From: Aureococcus anophagefferens
Lineage: Eukaryota; Sar; Pelagophyceae; Pelagomonadales; Pelagomonadaceae
DNA length: 64,000 nt
Direction of reading: 5' to 3'
Assembly: GCF_000186865.1 (NCBI RefSeq)
Contig: NW_008705609.1
Span: 63,193 to 127,192, forward strand
Of the stretch, positions 10,264 to 18,116 are shown piece after piece. Both the position numbers and the translations under genes were made by a program. The notes under the pieces are model-generated. The model saw only the letters and a program-made list of their open reading frames with translations, was not told where the DNA came from and did no database searches. Position 1 is the stretch's first letter. Each line of letters starts with the position of its first letter.

Positions 10264-11322
10264 TTAGCTGTGGTGCGGATTATCGGTGCCCGCGAGGGGC
10301 AGGAGCTGCGCGTCGCTCCCGGCGACGACGCCGACGACGGGCACGAGCGCCTCGCCCTTCCGGAGCCGGCGCCGCAGGCTATGCACGGAGAGGCTGGTGT
10401 GGCCGTTGCGGTCGACGCACGAGGCGATGGATACGTAGTGCGTGTCGAGGTCGACTTGCACGTCGACCCAGCCGTCGGGCCCCGGGCCCCAGCGATTCGG
10501 GAGGGCGTCGGCGCCCCCGCCCGTGGCCCTGGAAATGTAGCCGTGGCTGCTGATGAGGATGGCGTCGTCGCTGTCCAAGGTCGCGGCCCCGCCGTCGAAC
10601 GCGCGCGCGACCGCCAGGCCGACGTACGCGCGGCCGGCGCCGAGCACGGCGCCGAACGCCACCCGGAAGCGCCGCCGCGACCGCGTCAACACATCGCCCC
10701 GCGCCCAGCGCGTGCCCGCGGCGGCGCCGGCGAGAAACGCCGGGCCGTCGTCGTTGAGGTCCGCGTAGGAGACTGACGTCGCGCTGGGGCGGAAGAGGAG
10801 CGGATACGCCGCGTCCGTCCGTCGGTACGCCTCGACGTCGCGCTGGCCGGCGAAGGGGAAGCGCGCCTCGACGAGGGCGGCCCAGACGGGCGCCCAGTCG
10901 AAGGCGCGGAGCGCGCGGCACGCGAGCCGGAGCTTGCCGACCGCGGCCGCGCCGCCGTACGCGCCGACGGCCGGCAGCAGCGACGACGCCGCGATCGCGC
11001 CGAGCGCGCCGGGGACGGGCGCCGCGGTGAGGATGCGCCGCAGCTCCTTCTCGGTGACTTCCTCTTTGTCGTCGTCGGTGTAGACGACGAGGAACCATTT
11101 ACTTTTAGAGTAAAGGGATTTGACCACTCCGTCATACCACTCCATCTTGCCATGGTTATAGAAAGCCTTCTTCACCGTGCGGCCGATGTAGGCGCGCCGG
11201 AGCGCCGCAGCGGTGCGCGCCGCGGGCTTCGCGGCCTTCTTCGCCGCGGGCTTCGTCGCCGCGGGCTTCTTCGCCGCCGACGCCTTCTTCGGCGCCCGCT
11301 CGCTCCCGCCGGGCCTGGCCAT
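10264..11322 (-). CDS. Tudor-like domain protein with Lys/Ala-rich N-terminus
   Basis: The ATG at 11320-11322 starts a 352-residue protein. An alternative TTG lies four codons upstream. The N-terminus is histone-H1-like (KKPAATKPAAKKAAKPAAR), followed by a Tudor-like module (IGRTVKKAFYNHGKMEWYDG...VVYTDDDKEEVTEKELRRIL), a segment that looks F-box-like (GKLRLACRALRAFDWAPVW), and a C-terminal beta-rich region containing WGPGPDGWVDVQVDLDTHYV. It is a paralogue of the 5539-6999 gene, which has two Tudor-like modules instead of one. GC3 is very high, typical of the native genes here. A nuclear or chromatin role is inference from the basic tail and Tudor-like fold. Confidence 0.68.
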   Translation of the reverse strand: MARPGGSERAPKKASAAKKPAATKPAAKKAAKPAARTAAALRRAYIGRTVKKAFYNHGKMEWYDGVVKSLYSKSKWFLVVYTDDDKEEVTEKELRRILTAAPVPGALGAIAASSLLPAVGAYGGAAAVGKLRLACRALRAFDWAPVWAALVEARFPFAGQRDVEAYRRTDAAYPLLFRPSATSVSYADLNDDGPAFLAGAAAGTRWARGDVLTRSRRRFRVAFGAVLGAGRAYVGLAVARAFDGGAATLDSDDAILISSHGYISRATGGGADALPNRWGPGPDGWVDVQVDLDTHYVSIASCVDRNGHTSLSVHSLRRRLRKGEALVPVVGVVAGSDAQLLPLAGTDNPHHS

Positions 11323-11507
11323 CGCACCCAGCAATCTTTATTCGCTAAGGACGCGTTAGTCTATCGTCTAGAGCGGCTTAGACGATGGTGGGTGTTTAGC
11401 GTAGAATCGCTGCCCGAGGACCTCCGGTGGGCTTCGCGACCCACCCGCTGTGCTAGCTCGGCCCGCCTGGGGCGTTCGGGGCCCCGCGGGCTGCGGAAGG
11501 GCGCCCC

Positions 11508-11849
11508 GTGCCGGGGCGTGACGCCATGCCACAAGGCGCTTCTCGCGCGGCCGCTGCTCGCGATGATGTCGGGCCGGATGAGCTGCGTGCGATGGAAGAT
11601 AAGCTGCACAGGTTCTTGCACGACCTTACCGACGGTAACCCGGCGCATGCGACGAGCATAATGACCACCGCGTTGCGTTACATTCCTCAAAGTAATTTCG
11701 AGGTGCGGCCGAATCCGTATCGGTTCTTCTGTCATGAGCATACCAACCACGGGCGCGGCTATTCAAACTTGGCCTGCGGGTGGCGGTTGCAACATGAGAC
11801 GGTCGCTGCGAGACTCCACGAATGGTCAGAGGCCGGTTCCTATGTCTAG
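11508..11849 (+). CDS. Small hypothetical protein
   Basis: The 113-codon frame begins at ATG 11508. It contains a charged helical stretch (DELRAMEDKLHRFLHDLTDG) and a His/Cys-bearing end (FFCHEHTNHGRGYSNLACGW). There are no recognised domains. Overlapping frames on both strands are open, so this is weakly supported. Confidence 0.25.
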   Translation: MPGRDAMPQGASRAAAARDDVGPDELRAMEDKLHRFLHDLTDGNPAHATSIMTTALRYIPQSNFEVRPNPYRFFCHEHTNHGRGYSNLACGWRLQHETVAARLHEWSEAGSYV

Positions 11850-11973
11850 TGTGGCTGCTGCCAGCGATTCGCCACCAACGGTGGCGGTTTCGTTGGCGGG
11901 CACCAGCCTACCTAAACGATTCTATTTCATAAACTTTCTACGCGCACCAAGTAATGGGCGTGCGGGTTTTTCA

Positions 11974-12155
11974 GTGCCATTTCGGAGTGTCCTCTCTTTC
12001 ACGCACTAGTGAAGGTCGAGCGACCCCCGGTCAATTCACGGTGTGCAACTAGGACGGTGAACCAAGCTGTCGGTGTTCGCATGTAGTGCCATTTGGCAGT
12101 GTCTTCTCTTTCACGCACTTGTGAAGGTCGAGCGACCCCCGGTCACCGGTCAATT
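11974..12155. repeat. Dispersed satellite unit, copy A
   Basis: About 180 bp, almost identical to 14341-14524. It contains twice the block TTTCACGCACT(A/T)GTGAAGGTCG and the GAACCAAGCTGTCGGTGTTCGC block related to the 77-bp minisatellite. It ends exactly where the 770-bp duplication begins. Confidence 0.85.
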
Positions 12156-12925
12156 CACGGTGCGCAGTGTCATCTCTAACTTTGACATCGACAGTGTCGG
12201 GGAGCCTTCCTGACCACTCCCCCAAAGCCACATAGGCTTCCTGGACGGCGTCTCACAGTGCGAGCTGCGCGTTGCTGAGCCCAATGGATGAAGATACAGC
12301 GCCCAAAAGCTGATCAGGGCCGAACCTCGCGAGGATTCGCGGGAACCCTGTGCGGGGAGGGAATCCGAGTACCAATTCGTGATCAGTAATTGCCTGGAAG
12401 TGATCTCGTTTCGAGTCTATCTTCCAGGGGGCGCGCCATCCGCCGCGGGAGGCGGGAGAGAGCAGGGACCTCGGAAGTGACGCCTGCGCAACTAAATACA
12501 AACTAAATACAAACTAAATACAAACTAAATACAAACTAAATACAAACTAAATAGCTAAATATTTAGCTTGCAGATCCCCAAGCCGGATCTAGGCGCGCGA
12601 AGTCTTCGTAAGCGCCACGGACGCGTCCGCGCAGGCCGCCGAAGCCGTCGCCGACGCCGCGGAAGCCAAGGCCCGGGCCGGCGGCACCAAGGGCGCCACG
12701 CTCACGCTGAGCCGCGAAAAATGGGAGAGTTTACGAAGCCTTGTCCATGTGCGGGGTTCGGTAACACGCAACCCCGCCCAAGGTTGTTTGACTGCGAGGA
12801 CCTAAATTGTAAGGGGAATTGTAAAAGAAGTGGTGCCAATGGTGGCCTCTGTCAGGGCTGCCGCCAAGGAACGGCAACACAAAAGAAGAGGAAAAAAACA
12901 ACAACCCACACTTCGGAGGCCCCCG
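12156..12925. repeat. 770-bp segmental duplication, copy A
   Basis: The sequence from CACGGTGCGCAGTGTCATC to CGGAGGCCCCCG is repeated at 23913-24682 with no difference that I can see. It contains a six-fold ACAAACTAAAT array (12487-12560) and the first 68 codons of the 12721 gene. It also contains a GC3-high fragment of another reading frame (12598-12735) that reads VFVSATDASAQAAEAVADAA and looks like a piece of a different gene. Confidence 0.92.
12487..12560. repeat. Tandem 11-mer ACAAACTAAAT, six units
   Basis: The units CAACTAAATAC/AAACTAAATAC run in perfect tandem and end in a TAAATATTTA palindrome. The array is repeated identically in copy B at 24244-24317. Confidence 0.95.
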
Positions 12926-13806
12926 TAGAGGATCCCTCCGTCCTCCCTTGTGATGTAAGAGTGACACAGGATGATATAGATGAGTTAAACAGGGTATTAC
13001 ATGATTTCACAACCGGAAGGAGGGTTAGGAGGGGTTTGGTCGAAATAGACTCAGCGCGCCAAATCTACATCCGCTCCTCGGCACTATCACATCAACCTGT
13101 GATGTCCACGGATGATGGTGATGTAAGCTACGACGCTTTTGACGCCCTCGATCAGGATGTGAAAGGTAAGCTGGTTAGCTGGATCAACCTCGCGGTCGAC
13201 GCAGCCTCGGCGCGTCTTGGATACGAGTATAAATTTTCAGCATTCTCGTTGCTTTTTTCATGGAACACTCCAGAACAAATATACCACATCGATTTAAGGA
13301 AGAGCGCTTATCAGTTTGCGCTGATTCTCACAGAAAGTGAAAGTACGATATATTCAGATGCCACGATGTCGCTCGACGACGCGTGCATCGAAATGGGTAT
13401 CAAGCGTGTCGCGGATGAGAAACTCGCTAATTTTTCTTCCCTTCTATGCTCACTCAATAGGATCGATCATTTTCGCAAATCAATTACGAATGGCCCGGCG
13501 AAACCGGGAACGCTTTGCATGATGGGAGGCGGCAAGATTCACGCAAAGCCTGAGAACAAACGGTTCAGGGCGGTCATCTTCTTTTCCGCGTGTCCAGTTC
13601 ATATGGAAGATTACGACCCGAATGAACAATACAATATATTCAGCTTACTCGACGTGCTTCATCATAAAGCTCGCTGCCCTGAAACAAAAACCATGATCAG
13701 AATGAAATTCAAAGAGCACCTTCCGTACTACGAAAACAAATACGGCAGACCCCACCTCGAGCAGGCACTCTCCCGCTTGAAGTACGAGCTGCGACGTGCG
13801 TGTTAG
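12721..13806 (+). CDS. Putative 2-oxoglutarate/Fe(II) oxygenase-like protein with N-terminal Cys-rich domain
   Basis: 361 codons from the ATG at 12721. Residues 6-46 are Cys-rich (CPCAGFG...CEDLNCKGNCKRS...CQGC), suggesting a small zinc-binding domain. The C-terminal ~230 residues show a pattern compatible with a double-stranded beta-helix oxygenase: YHIDL (H-x-D), a strand FALILTES, then GGGKIHAKPENKRFRAVIFF, giving the distal His and a downstream Arg. I cannot confirm the family by search. The N-terminal 68 codons lie in a 770-bp duplication, and the gene ends at the boundary of a dispersed repeat whose first bases (GTGTTAGAATCC) contain its stop codon. It may belong to a mobile element rather than being a single-copy host gene. 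Confidence 0.5.
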   Translation: MGEFTKPCPCAGFGNTQPRPRLFDCEDLNCKGNCKRSGANGGLCQGCRQGTATQKKRKKTTTHTSEAPVEDPSVLPCDVRVTQDDIDELNRVLHDFTTGRRVRRGLVEIDSARQIYIRSSALSHQPVMSTDDGDVSYDAFDALDQDVKGKLVSWINLAVDAASARLGYEYKFSAFSLLFSWNTPEQIYHIDLRKSAYQFALILTESESTIYSDATMSLDDACIEMGIKRVADEKLANFSSLLCSLNRIDHFRKSITNGPAKPGTLCMMGGGKIHAKPENKRFRAVIFFSACPVHMEDYDPNEQYNIFSLLDVLHHKARCPETKTMIRMKFKEHLPYYENKYGRPHLEQALSRLKYELRRAC

Positions 13807-13890
13807 AATCCGAGTATGCTAGTATGGAGCATCAGCATAGTATAGCATGAGCATAGCCAGTATAAGGCAGACTTAGCATAGCCAGCATAG
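13800..13890. repeat. Dispersed GCATAG repeat, copy 1
   Basis: GTGTTAGAATCCGAGTATGC and the following AGCATAGTATAGCATGAGC / AGCCAGTATAAGGCAGAC blocks recur at 40486-40640, 41030-41125 and 50115-50170. No coding content. Confidence 0.85.
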
Positions 13891-13954
13891 GCCTCAGGGC
13901 GAGCACGAGTATGTTCTGTGACGTGCGGCCCCGTCGACTTGGGGCCCGACCGAA

Positions 13955-14040
13955 CGTGCCGGCACACCGACAAAACGCGATTTCTGGTTGTGCCGGCACA
14001 CTAAGCTCCGCTAGATCTTCCGGCACACTGTGCCGGCACA
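13955..14040. promoter_or_regulatory. Cluster of GTGCCGGCAC palindromes
   Basis: The perfect 10-bp palindrome GTGCCGGCAC occurs at 13955-13964, 13990-13999 and 14030-14039, the last two extended to 12 bp (TGTGCCGGCACA). A half-site TTCCGGCACAC lies near 14019. Spacings are 35 and 40 bp. A dimeric protein binding site or hairpin role is inference. Confidence 0.35.
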
Positions 14041-14199
14041 AGATACACCCAGCGGGGGGTAGACGCGCGCGGAATTTTTTTCCGGTCTTTAGCCTCCCTT
14101 TAGGCCCCACTCGACCCGACTAATATCCCGGCGCGGCTAGCTTAACGCAGATAGTCCCGACCGCGCGGCTGGCGCCTAAAAAAGTTTTGCTTTTCACCT

Positions 14200-14524
14200 T
14201 GGTGCCATTTGGCAGTGTCCTCTCTTTCACGCACTAGTAGGACGGTGAACCAACCTGGCTGTTGGTGTTCGCATGTAGTGCCATTTGGCAGTGTCCTCTC
14301 TAACGGTGAACCAAGCTGGCTGTTGTTGGTGTTCGCATGTAGTGCCATTTCGGAGTGTCCTCTCTTTCACGCACTAGTGAAGGTCGAGCGACCCCCGGTC
14401 AATTCACGGTGTGCAACTAGGACGGTGAACCAAGCTGTCGGTGTTCGCATGTAGTGCCATTTGGCAGTGTCTTCTCTTTCACGCACTTGTGAAGGTCGAG
14501 CGACCCCCGGTCACCGGTCAATTC
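14200..14524. repeat. Dispersed satellite unit, copies B
   Basis: Three partial units with GAACCAAGCTGGCTGTTG...TTCGCATGTAGTGCCATTT. The last, 14341-14524, nearly duplicates 11974-12155. Confidence 0.85.
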
Positions 14525-14529
14525 AGTGA

Positions 14530-14610
14530 AGAGTAGACCCGAGGGGCAAGGAGTACCGTCCGAGGGCGCAGCCCGAGGACGGTGCGACGCAGCCTCGAGC
14601 GGTCTACTCT
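14530..14610. other. Strong 81-nt hairpin-forming sequence
   Basis: AGAGTAGACC (14530-14539) pairs with GGTCTACTCT (14601-14610). CGAGG (14540-14544) pairs with CCTCG (14593-14597), ACCGTCC (14555-14561) with GGACGGT (14577-14583), and GGGC (14564-14567) with GCCC (14571-14574). The nested pairing covers most of the segment, consistent with a structured RNA or a foldback DNA end. It begins where satellite copy B stops. No RNA family is recognised. Confidence 0.45.
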
Positions 14611-14717
14611 GAGTGGAGTCACCCTTCCGCCTCCTGCATTCTGCTGGTCATGTTTTCTCTCTGCCGTCGCTCTGTGAGGCGTCGTCGAAGTAGGGGCCCA
14701 TCGTCGACCCCCCTTAT

Positions 14718-14745
14718 TTTAAATGAGAAAAACCCGCTATTATCC
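14718..14745. repeat. Left terminal inverted repeat of the MULE
   Basis: Pairs with 22947-22974 at 27 of 28 positions. Subterminal CCTAAC words (14744, 14774) mirror the GTTAGGACC words repeated on the right side. Confidence 0.82.
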
Positions 14746-15529
14746 TAACCAGGTCAAAATAGTACCATACTAGTCCTAACCACTAATACGAATTAACACT
14801 CCTGTCCATACCCTTGCTAGCATTGCGTCTGACACAGCCGCCGAAGCGGCGTCGGCCCGCCTCGGCGTTTTCGAGCGGTAATGGATGCGTGGATTGTCGC
14901 AGAGTGTATGCGCGGACCCTGAGGGCTCCAGACGGGCGCTTGGAGCCTGAGTGAGCGCCTAGAGCGTTGGTGCGTCGATGTAGAGCTGTGCATCGATGTA
15001 GATCTTTTTGCTATTATTGCCTGTCAAATCACTCATACGCCACTGCATTGCTTCGGTGCATGGCTGCAGAGACTAAATGTTAAGTGGAGAGAGTGGTGAG
15101 GGGAGATGATGTGGTATAGTGCGCGCCAGGCGAGCGTTTGAAAGCGCTTCATGCGTTGCCGCGGTGCTTCGCTCTTGACCCCTCTGTCGAATTGCCCATG
15201 CGTCACTGCATTGCTTTGGTGCATGGCTTCAGATGCCAATATCAATGGAGAGAGCGAACACGTGTAAAGAATCTAAGTCCCGTACATCAACTTGACATTA
15301 AGGTAGCGAGAGACTGCGGCGAGAGACTGCGGTACCCTTCCCACTTGTGCGAGGGACTGCTCTTGTTTGCGTGTGTACCGAGAGGCGCTTGCCACACCTG
15401 TCCTTAAGTGTGAGCTTGTTTTTCTTGACAGAGCGTGCCAGGCCAACTTCCCCTAGGCTTCCCCTGCAACTTCCAGCAGCGCCGTAGCATTATACTAGAG
15501 ACTAGGCAGCTGGTGTTACCCCCCTTACT
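14746..15529. other. Non-coding MULE interior
   Basis: Holds a ~60-bp direct duplication around TGCATTGCTT(C/T)GGTGCATGG (15041 and 15208) and a 32-bp LTR-end fragment (15273-15304). No gene is seen. Confidence 0.5.
15273..15304 (-). repeat. Fragment of an LTR end
   Basis: CTAAGTCCCGTACATCAACT followed by TGACATTAAGGTA is the reverse complement, with one mismatch, of the 3' end of the LTR at 59703-59999. It is either a relic of an insertion into the MULE or a captured sequence. Confidence 0.7.
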
Positions 15530-17201
15530 CTACTCATATTCCTCCTCGGACTCGCTCTCCTCCTCGAGGATCGTGACGCCCTCGGGCACTATCAAGTCCT
15601 CGCCGGGGTTCGCGGCATAGGCGAAGACGAAGGCCCTGGGCCGCCAGGTCGGGTTGCCGAGGCCGTAGGCGTTGCAGTTCTTGACGAGTTCAACGTGGTA
15701 GTTCTCGGAGTTGAGCAGCCTAACCATCTGAACGTACGGGGTTGCGCCGCCCCGCGGCTGCGTAACTGCGTAGCATCGCGGGCCCGCGCACTCGTACAGG
15801 AATGCGTAGGGTACCTCGTCCTTTGCCAGCAAAAAAAAAAGTAGGTCGACTGCCAGCATTGCTCCCTCCAGCGACGAGTAGGGGACCCCTTTGGCGGGAT
15901 TCTTTTGTGCACTGGACCAAGGACAAGGGGGGGTAAGCAGGACAACGTCACCTTCACCCGGCAGTCCGGCTTTTACTGCGTCTTTTCGCAGGTCCACGGT
16001 GTGAATCCGCGAATTTTTATTGACTGAATTTAACCTGTGGGATTAAATGTCATGTCAGATGTTAACAAAAAGGCGCACCTGTTTATTCTACTTCTTTTGG
16101 CGTCCAATTCGTATGAGTTTCGCTTTATGAAGCCCTCGACCTCAAAAGCATAATCCAAAAATCCACAGCCTGAAAAATAACTGTCAAAACTCAAACCTTC
16201 GCCGAGCCCGCGTTTCTCCAATATCCATTTGATGGATATGGCAAGGGCGTACCTGCGGAGTATTTATTCGCGGAAATATGAACCAAAAAGGGCGCCGAGG
16301 AGCGCCCGTGCTCCATGTGGACCGTGTCCTTGACCATTTGGAGCACTTCTTCGTCAGTAAGCGCCCCCCCCCAATTCCAGTCAGCCGGCGCGCCTGAAAG
16401 CGCGGTCAGCTTCTCTCTGTCCAGTATCGCGTCCTCGGGTAGTTGCGTGCTTCCAAGCAGATCAATGTCTGCTTGAAACGTTATCGGCTTTTGCAGCCTC
16501 GCCCTTGCGTGGGCGGTGAGCGTTGGCAATGGGCCTTCATGCTGCCCTTTAATTCCAAAAATCTCTTGCCTGTTCGATTTCCCAGCTTCTCCCTCTCCAG
16601 GACAAGTGTGGTCACTTGTGGGAAAGAATAGAAAATTGGGACATTCTATAGAGTTTCTCTCAAGACTCTCGCGCGCATCTCCTTTTTCTTTTTTATCTTT
16701 AATTGCATCAATGGCGGAGGCTAGCGTACTTTCTTTGCTATTAAAATTTTTTTTAGCATCTTTTCTCTGCTTGTCGCTTAAGAAGACGGACGGTTTCGCT
16801 TTTCTTTTCTTGCTTGGTTTTTGTCTAGCGCATATCTCTGCCTCTGGAAACTGCGTTTCCTTTGTATTCGCAGCAAACATCCTTCTCTTCATCCTCTCAA
16901 TTCTTTTGTCGTGATCAGCGACCTCTTTTGCGTTGTCAACCACCTCCCGCATGCTTTCGTGCCGAACCTCCCTGTCTCTGATAAGACACCTGAGCCGGTG
17001 TGGTGCGCCTTTTTCAGTTAACTTTAATAGTGGCCCTAGCTCCTCGACTGCGTGTTCTAATAACTCTCTATGTTCAAGGGTTGAGGGCTCGAGTGACAGA
17101 GCAGCCTCTGCTGCGTTGTACGGTTGCCACACTTCTGGCGGTTGGTAATCGTGGTCTATGGGTCTGACTTTGCCGAACACGGCTTTGTTCACACGCTTCA
17201 T
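15530..17201 (-). CDS. C5-cytosine DNA methyltransferase with circularly permuted motifs, three exons
   Basis: Exons 17201-16253, 16169-16079 and 16034-15530 (introns of 83 and 44 nt with GT-AG ends, phases 1 and 2) join to 514 codons without a stop. Motif order: IX-like GPLPTLT (residues 223-229) and an X-like segment (DEEVLQMVKDTVH) come first, then motif I SAGCGFLDYAFE (GCG 317-319), HTVDLR, catalytic motif IV TPPCPW (Cys384), motif VI YECAG (Glu428, EN changed to EC), and motif VIII NPTWRPRAFVFAY (Arg478, Arg480; the usual Gln is Thr). This IX-X-I-VIII order is a circular permutation of the standard C5-MTase. It would transfer a methyl group from S-adenosylmethionine to cytosine C5 in DNA. 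The middle (about residues 90-190) is a Lys-rich linker and the end is acidic. It sits inside the MULE, co-oriented with the transposase. An upstream exon ending at 17273 (intron 17217-17272, phase 0) is possible. Confidence 0.8.
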
Positions 17202-17210
17202 TAACTCCGC

Positions 17211-17235
17211 GTTGATCTGAGTGGCTCAGATCAAC
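17211..17235. promoter_or_regulatory. Perfect 11-bp inverted repeat just upstream of the methyltransferase ATG
   Basis: GTTGATCTGAG-TGG-CTCAGATCAAC lies 10 bases upstream of the ATG at 17199-17201. It could be an operator-like site, an RNA hairpin in the 5' leader, or chance sequence spanning the 3' splice site of an upstream intron. Confidence 0.35.
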
Positions 17236-17272
17236 AAATTAATACGATTGGTATCCAGTTGGCCAGGGGTAC

Positions 17273-17860
17273 CCCCTTGGTGTTTTTTACAGCCCCACGA
17301 GGTGTGTTGGGGTCGTGGTTGTAGTTTGCACCACGCTCGAGCACCTTGAGCGTACCTCCTGGCCATACCCACTGCGTTCCTGGGAGTGTAGGTTCTTCAG
17401 GCGCGCGGACATCTAGGTTCCAGAGCAGCCTCAGATGGCCACAACTTGAACTGGCCAGTATGGCCATGTATCGCCGCAAGCCGCATACCGCTGGACGCGT
17501 AGGATCACAACGAAGCCCAGGGGCGCCCCCAACACGGCGTGGCGCATAAATTGCGGGGTATAAAGGGGTTTTCCGAGCCTCGCGGCCCCGAATAGGCCGC
17601 CCAGCGCGGTAGCGCGCGGTAGCGCGCGAGATACGACACCTAGGCTGGTCGGCCCGGTCGATGGGCGGTCCCAGTGTATAACCTCGGGATCCAACTGGCG
17701 GGGGTGCGGGATGGGGCGCGTCTCGGGTGTCGAAAACGCCACCGTACTTCGCCCGCGAACGTCGGCGTATAAAAACTGGAAAACCGATTCCGGAGGCAGA
17801 CAGGACGTCACGTCGCCCCAAAGACACGCTAAACCCCGCATCCCGGCATTTTCTTTGCAA
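17273..17860 (-). CDS. Possible upstream exon(s) of the MULE methyltransferase gene
   Basis: The minus frame is open from 17860 and its last part, APEEPTLPGTQWVWPGGTLK onward, reads like protein. A GT at 17272 and the CTCAG at 17217-17221 would splice it in phase 0 to the methyltransferase frame. The 5' half is Arg/Pro-rich and may not be coding. An overlapping plus-strand frame ending at 18113 (NVKLWIPRKMVESDLDTGWL...) also looks partly coding, so the assignment is weak. Confidence 0.25.
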
Positions 17861-18116
17861 AAGGAGCCGCCTCCCTCGAAGTTATGGCCCGAAGCGTCCA
17901 ACGCGCGTTGCGAAACGCGCGCCGCTGCGATTTAAGAACAATTCCGGCCCCTCGTTCGTGAATGTTAAGCTCTGGATCCCGAGGAAAATGGTCGAGTCGG
18001 ACCTCGACACCGGTTGGTTGGCGTCCCTGGTGCTCCTCGTGTCGAATTACACGATCCGCGCCGTCGCCTACTCGTGCCGGGGCCTCGTCCGCGCCGGCTC
18101 ATTAGCGAACTAGGAC

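Noticed and set aside
12253..12501. 82-codon minus frame present identically at 24010-24258
   Set aside because: Its conservation is explained by the 770-bp DNA duplication and not by selection on protein.
13955..14040. CRISPR-like array
   Set aside because: Only three 10-bp palindromes with unequal spacers, in a eukaryotic context.
16030..16221. A separate small protein starting with MEKRGLGEGLSFDSYFSG
   Set aside because: Its first part lies in the 83-nt intron of the methyltransferase. Splicing at TTTTTCAG puts the GCGFLD motif in frame with the upstream exon.
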